A model generated the notes under the pieces. The model was not told the DNA's origin, did no database searches, and worked only from the letters and a program-made list of their open reading frames with translations. Position numbers and translations under genes: made by a program. A stretch of 8,330 nt of DNA from Sulfuritalea sp. GTDB taxonomy: Bacteria > Pseudomonadota > Gammaproteobacteria > Burkholderiales > Rhodocyclaceae. The stretch covers positions 1 through 8,330 of the forward strand of contig JAIPCS010000148.1 of NCBI GenBank assembly GCA_021738105.1, given 5' to 3'. This document shows positions 7,105 to 8,330 of the stretch, in pieces. Each line of letters starts with the position of its first letter. Positions within the stretch are counted from its first letter, which is position 1.

Positions 7105-8330
7105 ATGATGAGACGGCGACACGGGTCGCTGGTTCGAAGACACAAGGGCTTCGTGCTTATCGGGTTGATCGCATTGCTGGCGATGGGCGCCCTGTATTTC
7201 TTTGTCAGCAATCTATCGCCCGAGCGTCAACGGGAGCGAGCGCAGCAGCAAACCGGCGAGGCCTTGCTCCAGGCGCGTGAAGCGCTGATCGGTTACGCAT
7301 TGCGTTTTCGAGAGGAGCAAGCAGCTGAAGATGCCGATGCCGTAGGAGAAGACGATCAGACCATGTACGGCTATTTGCCGTTGCCGGATCTCGGTAGCAC
7401 GCACAATAACAATACTGGCTGCACCAGCGAAGGATGCGACGCTGCGAATTTTTCGGGGAACGGCTTGGAAGTAACCGTGATCGGCCGTTTCCCATGGAGC
7501 AAGCTAGGCACCGGCCCGTTGCGAGACAGTAATGGAGAATGTCTTTGGTATGCAGTTTCCGGCAGTCATCAGCGCATCCAGCGACACAGCCCGATGAACT
7601 GGGACACACTGAGCCAACTGGACGTTGTCATCGCCAATGGCACGGCGGCCATGGCCAGCGCCATCACTTCGGCCCACGACCGCCCCATTGCCGTAATTTT
7701 CTCTCCAGGGCCACCGCTCCCAGGGCAGGACCGCAGTACTTCCGCAACTGATACCGTCACTGAGTGCGGAGGGAACTACGATGTCAGCAACTACCTTGAT
7801 CCGAAGGTCACAACCGATCTGGTGAATATAACCAACTATTTCGCCGGAAGCACCAACAGTGCGAGCGGTGATACGTCGGGCGCCGACAAAAAATTATCTG
7901 CGGCTGGTCAGGTAAATCGCCGAAATGACGGATCGCTTTGGGCCGGAAGCTGTCCTTCCGGCAGCTCAGCCTCATGTTCCGTCGTCTCCAACGATTCCGG
8001 TGTCGGGATCACCAGCGAAATGCTGTTTCGAACACTGCGTGGTTCGAGTTATTTCCGAACGGACATCAATACCATGCTCGACCGTATGGCAACGTGTCTT
8101 AGAGACCAAGTCGCCGCCGGAACCAGCTTCACACCCGATACACTCACCGGGTTTACGCAACCCGGCGACAAGACCTCGGGCCGTATCCCGACCGCCTCGC
8201 CGACCAGCGACTGCTACAACGATACACAGGACCCGCTGGGCTATTTCAGCCACTACAGCGACCAAGTCTTTGTCACGAAACCCAACTCGGGCACCTGGAC
8301 AGTAACTGTCGACGGCGTTGACCAGACATC
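7105..8330 (+). CDS. Large Cys-containing pilin-like protein, possibly GspK/PilX-type minor pilin (3' end outside window)
   Basis: An open frame runs from ATG 7105 to the right edge with no stop, giving at least 408 codons. A GAGAGAG purine run lies just upstream; ATG 7108 is an equally possible start. Residues 11-35 look like a prepilin segment: basic R-R-H-K, then G15 / F16-V-L-I-G20, then a hydrophobic helix to about 35. A prepilin peptidase could cut after G15. The usual Glu5 of mature pilins is Gly20 here, as in some tip pseudopilins. The soluble part has no recognised fold but shows firm-looking blocks: YGYLPLPDLGS (88-98), VTVIGRFPW, GECLWYAVSGSHQ and IFSPGPPLPGQ. It contains eight visible cysteines (106, 111, 146, 221, 283, 291, 331, 370). 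The large size, place at the end of the platform genes and lack of Glu5 suggest a tip or minor pilin. A membrane-anchored protein with an ordinary signal anchor is the alternative. Confidence 0.7.
   Translation, partial: MMRRRHGSLVRRHKGFVLIGLIALLAMGALYFFVSNLSPERQRERAQQQTGEALLQAREALIGYALRFREEQAAEDADAVGEDDQTMYGYLPLPDLGSTHNNNTGCTSEGCDAANFSGNGLEVTVIGRFPWSKLGTGPLRDSNGECLWYAVSGSHQRIQRHSPMNWDTLSQLDVVIANGTAAMASAITSAHDRPIAVIFSPGPPLPGQDRSTSATDTVTECGGNYDVSNYLDPKVTTDLVNITNYFAGSTNSASGDTSGADKKLSAAGQVNRRNDGSLWAGSCPSGSSASCSVVSNDSGVGITSEMLFRTLRGSSYFRTDINTMLDRMATCLRDQVAAGTSFTPDTLTGFTQPGDKTSGRIPTASPTSDCYNDTQDPLGYFSHYSDQVFVTKPNSGTWTVTVDGVDQT

Noticed and set aside
7925..8305. A 126-codon + strand frame near the right edge
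   Set aside because: It overlaps the long open frame from 7105, which carries recognisable conserved blocks on both sides. The short frame is Pro/Arg/Ser-rich and looks like a shadow.
1..8330. CRISPR arrays, insertion sequences, tRNA or rRNA genes, integration sites, toxin-antitoxin or defence genes
   Set aside because: I found no direct-repeat arrays, transposase motifs, tRNA-like folds or defence-family motifs. The window is almost entirely filled by co-directional pilus/secretion genes.

Overview
This window holds an inner-membrane assembly platform and assembly ATPase of a type IV pilus / type II secretion-like machine. The closest well-known model is the MSHA (mannose-sensitive haemagglutinin) pilus locus. 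Every confident gene is on the + strand, and all appear to be in one functional cluster. Base composition is moderately GC-rich by eye, and the protein families resemble MSHA-like clusters I know from Betaproteobacteria (Rhodocyclales/Nitrosomonadales type). That taxonomic placement rests on recognition, not on a search. I see no RNA genes, mobile elements, CRISPR arrays or attachment sites, and nothing in base or codon use that looks foreign.

Layout. A few bases at the left edge may be the tail of an upstream gene that overlaps the first start as ATGA. Next comes a membrane-anchored TPR protein (16-1425). A roughly 60-base gap follows, with two short hairpins and a plausible sigma-70 promoter. 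Then come a GspE/PilB/MshE-family ATPase (about 1485-3188), a GspF/PilC/MshG-family polytopic platform protein (3225-4427), a GspL-like or PilM-PilN-like bitopic protein (4427-6001), a PilO/MshJ-like protein (6045-6653), a small secreted MshK/PilP-like protein (6650-7096), and a large pilin-like, cysteine-containing protein (7105 to beyond the right edge). The last gene has no stop codon in the window.

How they work together. The cytoplasmic hexameric ATPase would drive the membrane platform protein. The GspL-like, PilO-like and PilP-like proteins would form the alignment complex that links the platform to an outer-membrane secretin, which is not in this window. The TPR protein is probably an envelope-anchored assembly factor in the position of MshN. 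The large final protein starts with a prepilin-type segment lacking the usual Glu5, so it may be a tip or minor (pseudo)pilin of GspK/PilX type. Gene junctions from 4427 onward are tight (overlaps of 1 and 4 bases, gaps of 43 and 8), which indicates co-transcription and probable translational coupling.

The most interesting points are four: the actin-like-to-periplasmic single-chain protein, the large Cys-rich pilin-like protein, loss of both consensus arginines in the ATPase's MshEN-like repeats, and a near-leaderless promoter arrangement in front of the ATPase gene.
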